Below are positions 26,231 through 38,055 of a DNA stretch of 64,000 bases, one piece after another. The stretch covers positions 478,999 to 542,998 of the forward strand of contig SJOL01009709.1 in NCBI GenBank assembly GCA_004794785.1. The letters are read 5' to 3'. The translations under genes and the position numbers were made by a program. Position 1 is the first letter of the stretch. Every line of letters starts with the position of its first letter. The notes below the pieces were generated by a model that was given only the letters and a program-made list of their open reading frames with translations, did not search any database and had not been told where the DNA came from. Source of the DNA: Opisthorchis felineus (taxonomy: Eukaryota > Platyhelminthes > Trematoda > Opisthorchiida > Opisthorchiidae).

Positions 26231-27943
26231 TGTGGTTTCTGCATTGCTCAGCTGTGTAAGGGTTACCACGATCTGGAGATTGCAGAATACGGGCAATCGG
26301 GATGCCTTAGTGTCTTCGGAACGTTGTACACCCTACCAATTCTGACTGTGTAAGGTATGCCCAAAATTAACAATGTTAGGAGGCTTGTCCGTATCCTTAT
26401 AATTACTCATCACTAAGTCAGTTCACATTTACCTAACCTGCACAATAAAATCATCAATCAGGAGCTAATAACACATTTCAGCAAACTAGTGCCCACGTAC
26501 CAACGGAATTACGTTTTCAAAACATACCGCCTGATAAAAAACAAAGTGGAGAAAAGGCAAGTAACCGACCTCTAGGATTGCGTTATTATTGTATTGAATA
26601 GTGGGGATGACGGGAAAACATTGCAATGTATGGTGCATGATAGACAAACATATGAGATAAAACATTGAAATGTGATGTGAGAACCTAAGAAATGCACACA
26701 GAAACCGAAGTTTAAATCGATGCACAAACACTCAACATGATAATGAACTAGGAGGGACAGTTAGAGTTGTCTGTACATTAAACATCAGGGCCCGTCTTAT
26801 CACGAACCGTGAGCCGTGAATACGAGTAAGGTGGCTCTAGTGGTCGCTATTTGTGGTTATTAACAAAGGAACGTGAAACTTAAAAAGAGAGGGATGAATT
26901 GTGGAAGATGAAGCAGGGAGGCAAATCTAAGTAAAGGGTTATTACAAGAGCGTCATTGGATATGTGAATTAGTCTTTGAGCGAGGGTTTGCAATCATCGT
27001 TCGAATGAATCTTCAACCCCCAGTTCTCGCAACGACATAAACCAACGTGGCCAAGACCATCCGTCAGGCCTTTGATACACTTTTGCAACGCTAAGACAAA
27101 TGGTCTTCAGACATTTGTACAATTCAAGGATCCACCAGAGCTACAAATAATCTGGTGTCACAGTGACAAAATGTCAATCGAACACCCACCAAACGACTTT
27201 CCAAATACCGCACGAAGTAATTTAGCACTGAAAATATGCGCTCGTGCACTAATTGCTGCTTGGACAACAATATTCAGTAGCGAAGAGTCATCTTTTGTCA
27301 AGTAGCTCCCTTCCTCCCTCGACAGTCCAATATTCCACCAATTAAAAGATTGGACCTCACCGTGGCCCAAAGATTCGTTCTTTTAGCTTTAGCCACTTAG
27401 CTTTACTGGTGAGTTAATATGTACAGTCCATAGACTTTCCCAAGCAGAGGTCTGGCGAACAGAGGGTTTCTGCTGCGTTGAGAATGTTACCCATACCCAA
27501 TAACCATAATCCTTTATGGCAACATCCCGTAAGTATATTGATCCTCGTGCTATGGCCGTCCCAAAAGGCGATGTAACCCGGCATTCACAACGGCTGGCGT
27601 AATCAAACTGCCAACTGGACTCGTGAATGGCAGAAAACAGAAGAAAATGATTCGGCTCAAAAATCATCTGCTGGGCAGTCTTCTTGGTTTTTGGTCTGTT
27701 CACCGAGCTTGGCAGATGAATTGCAAAAGTTTCATCACCAATCGAGGTGACATCGTCAGGGCGCGGTTGAGTGGGTAAATTCCTCCTCTTCTGCTTGTGC
27801 TTATATAGTTTCTAAACAGCTTCTAATAGCTCTAAAGAGACTGATAGGTCCCGAGGTGGCTTCGCACAGTTTAATTGATTGACTGGGAATCTGAGTTGCT
27901 GCGTGATTACATTCCCTTGTATCTGGCTGGTTCGTTGGACACC

Positions 27944-28333
27944 TCAGATTCGACAGTTCTGCTCCTCCGTTGTGATACGGTCGTTTCCTTCTTGATTTGT
28001 GGTCTGATTTTGTTCCGCTTGATTGGTTGATCGTATTCCCGTGACTGTGTAGTTCTTTTGTTCGCAGCGACTGATAGACTGGGTCGATGCGAATGGGTTT
28101 ATTGATCGATTTTGTGTGGAGTACCGCGTCTTGGCGAAGTCTCCCTCTGGTTTTGTTCTTGCGTGAGCAAGTATTTGAACATTTGAACTGATGTCTTTCT
28201 CTGCCTTCGTGGATTGAATAAGTGACATTGGGTCATGTCCTCTGCTGGCAGGCTTATGTTCGTGTAGTCTGGCGTCAAGTTTTCTTCCAGTCTGGCCAGT
28301 ATACTGCTTGTCACAGTCGTTACATTCGTTTTA
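27944..28333 (-). pseudogene. Penelope-like element GIY-YIG domain, second copy
   Basis: On the minus strand, from a TAA near 28333, the frame reads ECNDCDKQYTGQTGRKLDAR then LHEHKPASRGHDP. This is the Cys-rich GIY-YIG core seen in Penelope-like elements; the canonical YIG is YTG in this copy. The frame stays open to 27944 and ends in a polar tail (NQAEQNQTTNQEGNDR). Further upstream, 28340-28830 on the same strand has pieces that fit the RT thumb region in broken frames. This copy belongs to a different subfamily from the one at 20 kb. It lies inside the furin-like intron in the same orientation as the host gene. The start is not defined, because the domain is entered from a lost upstream RT. 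Confidence 0.85.
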
Positions 28334-31300
28334 CGTTACGTTCGTCTTCCTCATTGAATCCAACCTTCCCTTTGGTTTCGAAAGGGTTCTTCTCGGCGTG
28401 TTTGCAGACTTGAAGGCGACTGTTATCCCATTTTACCGTAAATGTCTTGCAGTAGTTCCCATTACATTTTTATATACGGGGGCGTAATCCTTCTCTGTTC
28501 TGGTTGTGTTGGCAAAATAGCTTGGCGTTGATTTCGCAAGCATCTCCATATGAATTTCCTCGGGCATCCATTATTTTGGAGTGTCTGATAGTCTTCTCTC
28601 TTCTTCCCTCTTCGATTCTTCAGTCTTCTATGCCTCGATTCCAGCAACCTCAGACCAAACAGGCCTCCTACTGTCAAGTGAGCTGGACTGTTGGACCACT
28701 GGCTCGAGGCGTGGTCCCCGACTAAGCCTTAACGTCCGTCGCCTCTCCGGTAAGACTGTTGCATCAAATGCAACCTACATTTTCCCAGTGTCTTGTGAGT
28801 GAGACTCCGGAGTTGTAGACTAAAAATAAGATGCCTCAATCAATTCTTCTACTTCGGTGTGAGCAACCAAGAAGTGTAATTTGCTCTTGCAAACGACAGT
28901 TTCGCTTTGTTTCTATCTCGCCCCAAATGCTGCCACTCCCACACACACTTGTATCAGAGTGAATCGAACTACCCGAATCGGATAAACCGTAAAAGAGATA
29001 GGATAGCGTAACCTAAACCTGGCGCTTCATGCCTGGTTGGGATTAACTGGAAAACAGCCACCAGGCGTCAGGGTTGTAAAAACAGCGATGTGAGTCTGTT
29101 CAACGAACGAAAACAGGCGACAAAACGTTTCTGAGCATCAGCCATACATTTATCTTAACACAGACAAAGCGTCTTTACTTCCTTGTGCTATACTATAACA
29201 CATAAAAAGATTGTTATTTGGCAATGTATCATAACAACAAATTTCTGTATTCTGGCCAGTCATCCTTCATGTCATACATCAAATATAGAAATCGAGGCGT
29301 TACGTGGAAACCTCCATATGGAGAGTAACGCGGCTTAAAACCGCTGAATACTGGTGCATCCGTATTCCGAAATGACCATCAAAGCTGTCGATCTATTAAT
29401 GACCGGTCGTCACTAATTTGTGTACCCTGATTGACTAAAAAGTGCTTGCGTCCACAAAGACAGGCAGAATCTAATTGGTCCTGTCCATTCACATCAGGCG
29501 TCACATCGAAACTTGTTGCACTTCATTCACACTAGAGCATACCGTCATCACAAGACCTGGTTACTGCTGTCAATGAAACGTAACGATTAAGTCGCGTGAT
29601 ACATAGCATCTAACCAGTGCCAAACACACAAACATCCGAGTGAATATGACTGGAAAAGGGATTGAAAACAGGTGGTGCCATGGAGTAGCTGCTTTCTCTC
29701 TCTTCCATATTCGTGCTACTAATTATGTCCCGAGCGTTTCCACCTCACCTCAATCGCTACCGAAGCGTTGTTTGGTAGGAGGGGTAAAAATATCGGGTGA
29801 AGTATATGTTTAGGGAACGCCCAGGGACGTGCTACCGTATCAACCGCCTCTCCATTCAGTGATTTAATGTCGATGGGCGAAGTAATGTGCTTAACGCTCT
29901 CCTAAACATACCAAGACCGTCATTTGTCTGATGCGAATTTTAGAAACAGTGTGTCTGCGGTAAAGCTAAAAAAAATGCCGAGGGTATAATTAAATAAAAT
30001 GATATTGTATACCTGAGTCCTTATGCTACCTTAATGAAAGAGCGCCTTCGAGTCCGATTCCCCGGAAGCGGAAGTAATAATGCATCGCCACTGGACGGAC
30101 AAAAGGGTAGAAACTAGTTGGCATACGGTGATTCCCCGAAGAGAGGACACTGTCACCAAAGAAGATTGTTGGTCTTTCATGGAGGATGATCACGTGAGAG
30201 TGACTTCTCTTCTAGAAGGTCTCTCTTGAAGAAGACACTTTATTCTAGCTGAATGCGCGTTGAACGCACTGCCAAGCAGTCATCCGTAACTGAGAGGTGG
30301 AGTGTCCAAACTGTTATACATAACGTCTCTGGTTCGAAACAACCTCTCGAAACGTAAAACGTGCACTGTTGGTGACTCTAACAAGCATGAAACAACTGTT
30401 GGCTTTTCAGTACTAATCAAAATCGAATGACATCCAGAGATGATAAAAAGTACTACAACTGACTTTGGAACGTTCGCTGTATGGTATGATGAAAGCCAAC
30501 GCAGATAGACCGAATCATATAAGCTCTGGTTACGGCCGATCAGCCTAGTGAGTTGGGAGACGAATAAATTAGGAGTGAAATGATGACCGAATAATCCTGG
30601 TTGCTGGAGTCTACACGAAAAGCACCCAGAAGAATTATGGAAGATTTCGTACTACAATAAGACCACTCGCTGTGGAATGGTGGGCGGAAAGCACCCAAAA
30701 CAAGAGAGTAGGATGAGTTTATGGGAAACGAACTCACTCGTGGATCATTTGCCAACTGATCATGATAATGGATACTGTGATGCACCGACCTCCTGGACAA
30801 ACGAGGTTGTTTCATGTAGTAGATGCCGGGTAAGATCTATGCAGGGGGGACGTAATAAAAATATGTTGGTCAAACGACGTCTTCCGGAAGATGCTGAAAA
30901 TATCGACTTGCTGCAGCTTTATTATGAATCCAATGACATGCCAATGGTAAACTGAACAATTCCATGTCAGGTGTTCATTAGAAGATACGTTTGAAAACAT
31001 ACCCACTGAAATAGTTCGCGGCAGTTTAGTCAGATAAATCTATGGATCCAGTGCATTCTTCCCAAGGAAATTTAAGGGTCAGTTATTTCTCTAAATAAAA
31101 CAATAGTTTTAACGTACCGTTACATAGTACCTGACACCTAATCGTGACAGTGATCAGCCTATTCCATCTTAACACCAGCAGAATGAGAGCACCAGCAAAT
31201 CCTGCGTAAGATGCGCTGTCAACTGAACCAAAATACAACGAAGAGGTACAGAAAATGTTCAACTGCTGACAATCGCCTGGAGGGTTGTCCTTTTTAAACG

Positions 31301-32233
31301 GTAATAACATACTTCTATTGACATCTTCATCAAAGGCTGGCTGCAACAAAATCACGCCAGGCAACTTGCACTTTTCAGTTACGGTCCTTGCGGGTCTGTC
31401 ATGCGGCTTAATCGATCATCCCGGACAAGTTCATGAAGCACCTAATCTGTACGCCGCTTATTGGCCTTTTCGTGCTGCCATCTTATCAGGACGTAAAGGT
31501 CAAATGTAAGTAACTAGATTTGTTGGCAGTGAACTTTGAATGGAGACGAGAACTGAGATCTAGTATTCGAAGTATGAGGTGGAACGTTGGTTCTTTAGGC
31601 CCTCGAGAATGTCTCGTTTCACGGAGGATCCTTCCAACGAGAGAACTTTGAATGATCCCAAACCGAAAGTCTACGTGGAATTTCCACGACGGAAAACACA
31701 TACCAAATAGTGATGCATCGATTTAGACTGCAAACGTATTCGGAAAGACTGTGCCTCTACATGAGGGCTTTGTCCCAACTGGTCTGCCTCTGCATAACCC
31801 AACAGTAAAACGGTGGCTCCTTAACATAGGGCAATCCCCAACAACTTCGTGCTGTCCCCATGAATGAACATCATCTGCAACGACTACAGTTCGAGAGAAT
31901 CACCTGGTAAAAGTGAAGCTCGAGGCATCGCAAATGCGAAATCATGAGCACCGGAAAATGAGTCGTTCTTGAATGCCTGTTCGGATTCGGGTAAATCTGA
32001 CATTACTTCAGACTTCAAGAGTACAAGAAATTGCGCGCCAGCAGTGTGCCCCCTGATTTCTTATTTCTTGTCCAGTAAGTTGAACAAAAATAATCCTATG
32101 TTCTCATAAAGCTGTTGTAACACTCTTAGACATCCGAACTATAACATACACGACAGATCTGGAAGTGAAGTTAGTATGTTATTTGGTCTCTGTGTATCGA
32201 AGCTAGAAAACCAGACAAAGAAAGTGAACGTAC

Positions 32234-32530
32234 CGTGCCCAGAAATATGAAACCATGTTTTTCGGCGACTTCCCGGGCGACCTCCTCGCCTTCCAGAATT
32301 TCAACGGCCCAGTACCGAGTAAAGATAGGGGACACTGACTCACTCACGGGCTGCGCCGCCCCATCCGCAAAAGTCATGCTACTGTTCGTAAACGGGGGCG
32401 ATCCAAACGGCGGCAAGGCCACAGTAGCACACAGGAAGTACAGTAAGAAAATTGCCGCATGACTGATCCAACTATGAAGCTTTGCCTTTGAAGGGACTAG
32501 CCGGAAATTCATTATAAGCCATATTATCAT
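32234..32530 (-). CDS. Furin-like proprotein convertase, first coding exon (signal peptide and prodomain)
   Basis: The exon gives 99 codons from ATG at 32530 to FLGT, followed by a donor GTACGT at 32233-32228, phase 0. A hydrophobic run AAIFLLYFLCATVAL at about residues 25-39 fits a signal peptide with a long N-region; a second ATG at codon 7 is possible. Residues from about 68 read PIFTRYWAVEI, then EEVAREVAEKHGFIFLGT, which is the start of the S8 prodomain and acts as chaperone and inhibitor of the protease. An in-frame TGA 17 codons upstream of the ATG, with no other in-frame ATG between, supports this start, although an upstream exon cannot be excluded. Same strand and phase as the exons at 6695 and 1081, so I assign it to the same gene across about 25 kb of intron. 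Confidence 0.85.
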
Positions 32531-33784
32531 TAGCTCTCGGGAACTCTCGTGCGTAGCCGCATTGACATGACGATGTAAGTTTCAGTTCCGAAAGCAAAGA
32601 ACGACAACACGGCTGAAGAATCTCAAAAGAGACGGCACGCAAGTCACTGGAAAGAAAACAACATTACATAGTATTGTGATCGATTAAATCAGGCTCAGCT
32701 GTATTCTTAGACCACAAACCATAAGACACGGTAGAGTCCCCCTCATCCCTAGAACTGCACGCCTATCATCGCGCAGCACAACGGTTCTTGGTGGCCATTG
32801 AAATTCTTTCAGCAGACATTATACTTCTAGTAGGCTTACTTCAACATACAGTATCAACTTGCGCTGTCTGCTTGTCGGCTACTGCCCTGAAAATAGTGCA
32901 CCCTCACAAAGCTGCACTTACACAGAGGTTACTGCCTGGTACAATGAGGACGTTCGCTGACCGAGTGCTGATCAGCCATGTTATCAAGTAACCTACATCA
33001 GAAGTGATCTCGAAGTTTGTACACACAGCTCAATGTCCTGTTGAGGGCCCAACAACAGTGCTGTTATCAGCCCGCATTTATGATGTAAAAACAACGCTCA
33101 TAGATAAGAGGGCGCGTATAAATTCATAAAACTCATTAGCTGCCAAAAAATTCTCAACGAGGCAACAGAAAAAGAATGTCCCGTTGCGTAACAAGGTTTC
33201 CAATTGAAGAATGTCATCAGCAGCAGCCATAAAAACCATATGCCTGCTGTACAGTTGTTACACCTACCAGTTTTGTTCGCCGGGAATCTGGGAAGGTGGA
33301 ATAGATAGCTACGCATTGGAGGCCGCAGCAGATATAGCTGATGCGTAAAAACAGGGTTGTCCGTGGAGTTTCATTGGGAGGAGCAAGAAGGAGCTATGCA
33401 TTCATGCAACAGGTTGGGTGCACTAGCACCATTGAAGGCTCCACTGGGCCATGTCTGACAATGTATCTAATCGCTGATGTGTCCGTTCTCGGGGTCCCCA
33501 TCCAGGGAGACAGCGCACCCGAGTTTGCTGGTAATGGCTCTCATACTTCGCTGCCAAGTCACTGTTTGACCGCCCCCGACTCGTTTCCCCTCCTCGCGTG
33601 CTTGTGCGAAAAGGGCTCTTCGTCGTGCAACTGGCATACGGAGCACTGGAGCAAGCCAGTGCAACCTATGTAGTGTGATCAGTTCATCTATCGTGGGCGT
33701 TCTCTCCTCTGAAAACCATTCGACGACTTCAGCATTACTTATCCCGTGTTCTCATCAAACTGGAGCCATGCTCCGAGGGCATAG
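32531..33784. other. Upstream flank of the furin-like gene, no gene recognised
   Basis: This is the region 5' of the first coding exon on the minus strand, where the promoter and 5' UTR would be expected. I see no reliable TATA box, no recognisable coding sequence and no RNA gene. Short open frames (for example 33341-33673 on the plus strand) resemble nothing known and partly adjoin the SINE. Confidence 0.4.
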
Positions 33785-33969
33785 ATTTTCGTCCAGCTGT
33801 AACACCCTTCCGGTGCCCAACTGCCATGCCACCCGAATGAAGCACGAGGGCTGGGATACTGTCAGGTTGCCCAAGCCTAGACAGGGGAAGTCGAGAGGCA
33901 GAGGCCGGGTTCGAACCACGGACCTTCCGATCAGTAAATTCGCGCTCTAACCACCTGAGCCATCTCGCT
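33785..33969 (-). mobile_element. tRNA-derived SINE, copy 1
   Basis: On the minus strand the element starts AGCGAGATGGCTCAGGTGG, a tRNA A-box, followed about 40 bases on by the B-box GGTTCGAACC. A non-tRNA body follows, with GACTTCCCCTGTCTAGGC and CGTGCTTCATTCGGGTGGCA. The same arrangement appears on the plus strand at 39024-39228. Such elements are transcribed by RNA polymerase III from the internal boxes and mobilised by a LINE. The head is close enough to a tRNA to be read as one, but the body shows that it is a SINE. Confidence 0.88.
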
Positions 33970-34087
33970 TATCACTGACCAACGGCCGGTTCCCTTCTCA
34001 TAAAGGTAAGATAAAAACGATAAAATCCAGGGTTGGAAAATGGAACTCTCTGCCCTTGGCTACAGATCTATAAAAGGCAATCTGATG

Positions 34088-35086
34088 GATGACGCCTTAT
34101 CCCGTAACTTATGAGCCAACGTGATCGGCAATGATGAACCAAAAGAAGATCATGATTCCATGTGCCGTCCCGGAATTGCTCACATGCACCACTTTATTCT
34201 TCCCAAAAAACTTGTCGTTTTCTCTCCAAGATGAAAAAGGCATCACTTTAAAAATGTACGGTTTGTGTGGCCGTCAAAGGATTCAAAAAACCTCTGCCTT
34301 CTGTTAGTCGTAACCGCTATTCCCTTACTATTGTTAACGGGTTTTCCCCGTTTTCCGTTTGCCTTGCTCTGTACAGACACATGTGCATCTACCGTTATTA
34401 AATGTTTATGTGACTTATTCTCTTTGTTTGGTGTACCTGCATATATACATTCGGATCGTGGCTCCTCATTCATATCTGACGAACAGTTCACATTCCTATA
34501 TGACAGAGGAGTTTGCACCAGCCGAACAACTGCTTATAATCCCCAGGGGAAGGGACAAGTCGAACTCCTCAACGGGGCACTCGGGAGCGTAATCCAGCTC
34601 AGACTTAAGACGACAGGCCTTCAAATGTCACTGGGAGTCAACTCTATCAGACACTCTCTACTCCATACGGTCCCTTCTCTTAGTCTTCACGACTGTCATG
34701 TCACTGTCCGCATGAACGTGTTTCGGTTTGAACGCCTGTCATCCTGTGGTTTATCTACACCAACCTGGCTAACTACTCCAGAACCGGTTTTGCTGAAAAG
34801 AATCGACCGTACCTCAAAGTATGAAACGATCGTCGAGGAAGTCAAACTTATAAATTGCAATCCATATTACGCCGATATTCGTTTTCCAGACGGAAAAGAA
34901 GGTACTGTATCCGTCCGCGATCTCGCTCCTTATGGTGATCTCACATTTGTCAACGAGTTCACGCGTACCTCATCCAGTGAATTCAATGACTCTGACTCAC
35001 AGGCGCTTCCGTTCAGTAATGTTAAAGACAATGTCAGTCTCACTCCCGTGTCTGGGCGATGCACCTGCACCTCCAAATACATGTGA
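34088..35086 (+). pseudogene. Ty3/Gypsy LTR-retrotransposon pol remnant (integrase)
   Basis: It opens with DDALSR at 34091, the typical end of the RNase H region, followed by a stop. From 34265 a long frame carries the integrase core: TDTCASTVIKCLCDLFSLFG, then HSDRGSSFISDEQF with the second catalytic Asp, then TTAYNPQGKGQVE with the catalytic Glu. The stretch around the first catalytic Asp is unreadable in this copy. After the core, TSKYETIVEEVKLINCNP and FPDGKEGTVSVRDLAPYG form the C-terminal chromatin-binding-like part seen in fluke Gypsy elements of the CsRn1 type. No long terminal repeats or gag were found, so it is a fragment. Confidence 0.88.
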
Positions 35087-35374
35087 CCCTGATTTAGCCA
35101 GGCTCCATCAACGTACACGACCCTATATTTTGAGGAAACCGAAAAGCCCGACTACACTTTTCGATAGATTGTTACAGTTAATCTTCATTAACGCCCTGTG
35201 TTCAGGATGCCCCTTTCTACACACAATCCAACGGCCCTGGGTGAATGCTATGATTATGATTTGTGTATTAACCACTCTTAGCCTTTACTTTCAGCTTGCG
35301 TACATCTATTCTTAGACAAGAAAAGCGCTATTCATTCTATGCAATCCGGTCTTGTTCTCGCGCTCAATCGGGAT
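35087..35374 (+). other. 3' continuation of the Gypsy remnant, junction to LINE
   Basis: A frame overlapping the end of pol reads HQRTRPYILRKPKSPT and runs to about 35315 with a hydrophobic tail. A basic RTRPY-type end is common at the C-terminus of such Gypsy polyproteins, so it is likely the last part of the element with a frameshift. The minus-strand LINE starts at 35375. No LTR is visible. Confidence 0.4.
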
Positions 35375-37328
35375 CTAGACTCCATCCGTAACAAAAGGTG
35401 AAAGAGGAATGCCTTCCCTAATAACAATTGATTTAGGCGACAGCTTCCCGTAGACCTTCAGGCGGCTGCAGGAGTTAGGATACAGCGCTTTAAGGAAGGC
35501 CAAGAATCTATGGGGGACACCTTTGCTCTCTAGACACTGCCATGGTGCCCGACAGTCCACAGCGTCAAAGGCAGCTTTCAGGTCAAGAAGGACAACCACT
35601 GTTGGCCACTGGAAGCAATGACGCTGTTCCAGAATCTGTCAGAGGGTGAAAATATGATCGATGCACCCTCTTGCAGGACGGAACCCAGCTTGGTTTTCAC
35701 GGATCTGTTTCTCCCTGTGTTCGGTCAACCTTCAGAGGATAAGACCAGAGAGCACCTTCGATGTCACAGAGACCAGGCTGATGCCACGGTGGTTTCCACA
35801 CAGCGTCTGCGTACCTTTTCTGAAGACAGATATAACTATCGACCTGCCCCCCTTTCTCTTCACTTCATATCGCACCAATGAGTTTTGTCAGATGGGTCAC
35901 GCGGAATTCTTCGCTTTCTTTGAAAAGGGTTGGATACAGACCGTCCGGTCCTGATGCCATCTCACGTTTCAGTACGGATGTTTCTGAGGGGCAACTAAGG
36001 TTTACATTCCATTCACCCGTATACACTATTTCCAGAGGCTGTGTTGCACGAGGCCATCTTAATTGGTCTTCGAAGAGATCTGCCCATCTTTCCAGTCGGC
36101 GCTTTTGCGAGTGAATTACGAGCCGTCTTTCTCACTTTTCGCTTCACTGGCCGTTGCTTTCCTATGGCCAGTCGATGTTATCATTTGGTATAGGGCACGG
36201 CTGTTCCCGGTAGCAAAAGCTTTCTCCATCTCCTGTGCTTTCGATGAGGCCAAAGATCTCGGTCTTCCCTTAGGCTCTTTATTATCTGGCATTGAAGGGA
36301 TTTGCATGAGCCATCGTACTTGTTGCCTGTTGGTATAGATATCCTGGCACCAATCAGTGCTGATGATCTCGATGATATCCAGTGGTCAGTTGATGGTATC
36401 GGAGAAGTCGGACAGACAGTAACGAACGCCACTAGCATAGCTCCTTTCACATTTGTCCTGCTTCATCCACTTTCTCGCTGCTAGTATAGTGTCGGTTTAC
36501 TGCACAGATTAGTTGAACTAGCTCAGAGGATCGATACCGTTCTTCGAAGATGGTGGATTGCCATACTTCTTGCTGACTTGCGAGGGACCGAAGGGAAGTG
36601 AACTGCCAGGCGTGCTCCCACCATGGCGTCATCGGAATCAAGCTGTGCGCCCCAGGATGAATGGCAGTCTTGGATTGTGGCCTCCATGTTACGCGATGCG
36701 AACGGTTAATATCGAAGTTCGTACTGACCTCAAGCATTTAGTGACCAGCACACAACTAGAGGAGTCGCTATCCGTTGTCTGTGCGACGAGCGTCGTCTCC
36801 GAATACACCGCTTATGTGTGATTCCAATGAGCCAGACAACCTACTTGGGAATTCATATCACCCGCAAGGATCAGAATCTCAGTGTATTTTGCTTGGAGAA
36901 TGAGGCCGGATAACTCTCGATAGAAAGTATCCTCCTCGGCGTCCGTTGGGGCGTACGCCGACAATGCAAACGGATACGGTTTTTTATGTCGCGAGGCACT
37001 GAGCTTGATTGAGCTGGATAACCGAACGCACAAAGACGACTGTTCACTCGAATCCAATCCAGCAAAGCGCGTCCAGCTCTGCGGCTCAGTGCAATTCACA
37101 CGACATATAGCCCACGATTAATCGCTTTTGGATCACCGAACATATAGAGTGAAATGTGAAAGAGCTGGGTTCGTCCTTGGAATTTTGAGATGCATGACCA
37201 CGGTTGTGTCTTACATGGTTGTTCCACAGACGCAGCATACATCAGTCTTAAGGGAGTATAAGGTCTCAGCAAGCATTGCCTGTTTGCCAATTCGACGTAG
37301 AGTACGGACGTTGAGAGCTCCTATGTAG
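35375..37328 (-). mobile_element. LINE A: apurinic-type endonuclease plus reverse transcriptase, broken
   Basis: Read on the minus strand from high to low coordinates. Near 37328 IGALNVRTLRRIGKQAML opens an exonuclease-endonuclease-phosphatase domain, continued at 37.1-36.8 kb with YPFALSAYAPTDAEEDTFYR and LILAGDMNSQVG. A linker at 36.7-36.1 kb follows. Then come WADLFEDQLRWPRATQPLEI, REMASGPDGLYPTLFKE, the RT finger motif GFRPARGCIDHIFTL and VVLLDLKAAFDAVD. The element stops at GIPLSPF near 35.38 kb, before the catalytic YADD box, so the 3' half of the RT is missing. It has several frameshifts and stops. The endonuclease start wording differs from LINE B, so it is a related but distinct subfamily. 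Confidence 0.88.
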
Positions 37329-38055
37329 AAAGGATCCCGTGGACTTAACAAGGTGTTATTTTTCGACAGATACACTTATTTGTGTATCAACTTGGTTTTC
37401 GCAAGAGACTCGACTGAATCTCTCCTTTTAATGTTCTTCAACTAAATGTGCTGCACAAAGGCCGCCTCATGTTTCAGTTCGTACGTTATTCGAGATATTG
37501 CAGTATATTTTCATAAAGGTGTCATTTTGTTCATTGGTAATAGGTGGAAGGGTCTATAAGGCGCATTGATCAGATAACTGATAATCAAATGACCCAGGAA
37601 CGTCTGCTTGTATGGTGGGAAGGGGTTTGGGATGAACATCGGCGGACAAAGAACTGTGCGGGCAAATGATACTCTTCGGCTGCCCAGGCCGAGGACGGGG
37701 GTTTAGTTGAGGTACCCCACCTTGAGCCCTTGACTCAAAAGTCTCACCCACAAGTCAGCGGTTGTTAGGCTTTTCTTGAAGAACCCTGCCGGGAGCAGAT
37801 AATTCAACAAGTTCTCAACATGCTTGTGCAACAGAAGACCGTGAATACCATGCACTTTTTGTATTCACATACTTGTGGGCGCGTGAGAATGTCTGAACAG
37901 CGCTCGCAGAAGCGACTATCAACGGGCATCCAGTCAAGTAAAGACGCTTCCACTCAACGGCTCAATGCAATACCCAGCCCGACATATCCAGCTGCACTGG
38001 CCTGCGCATCACCAGAGATGCGCAAGCGGAATCTGGAATAGCGAAGGGCAGTCAG
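37329..38055. other. Spacer between LINE fragments, holds two repeats
   Basis: No coding sequence is recognised. Positions 37362-37470 share blocks with 23433-23545. Positions 37811-37893 are an inverted copy of 40362-40444 (see that entry). Confidence 0.5.
37811..37893 (+). repeat. 83-bp repeat, inverted relative to 40362-40444
   Basis: The stretch reads GTTCTCAACATGCTTGTGCA, then ACAGAAGACC, TGTATTCACATACTTGTGGG and CGCGTGAGAATGTC. The reverse complement of 40362-40444 matches it with only a few mismatches and no length difference. On the other side it interrupts the reverse transcriptase of LINE B, so it is mobile or part of a mobile element. Confidence 0.8.

Larger units (their letters stand above)
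6791..32233 (-). other. Large intron(s) of the furin-like gene, about 25 kb, with one unlocated exon
   Basis: The flanking exons end at FLGT (32234) and start at VVWLEQQ (6790). In furins these are separated by about 30-35 residues carrying a YHF-type motif and a KRS-type internal site, so at least one short phase-0 exon should lie here on the minus strand. I searched for YHF/HHF and KRS codon patterns near splice sites and found no convincing candidate. The interval does contain two Penelope-like elements and several repeats, listed separately. The remaining stretches (for example 6.8-16.6, 17.1-19.8, 21.3-23.4 and 28.9-32.2 kb) show no domain or RNA gene that I recognise. Confidence 0.65.

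Noticed and set aside
27389..27703. Minus-strand open frame of 104 codons as a furin exon
   Set aside because: No S8 motif, no matching phase with neighbouring exons and no recognisable domain.
30540..30620. Minus-strand GHHFTPNLFVSQLTRL as the missing exon
   Set aside because: The HHF is the only point of similarity; the residues that follow do not match the family and the splice phase does not close.
33905..33969. A true tRNA gene on the minus strand
   Set aside because: A- and B-boxes are present, but the sequence runs on into a body shared with 39024-39228, so it is a SINE.
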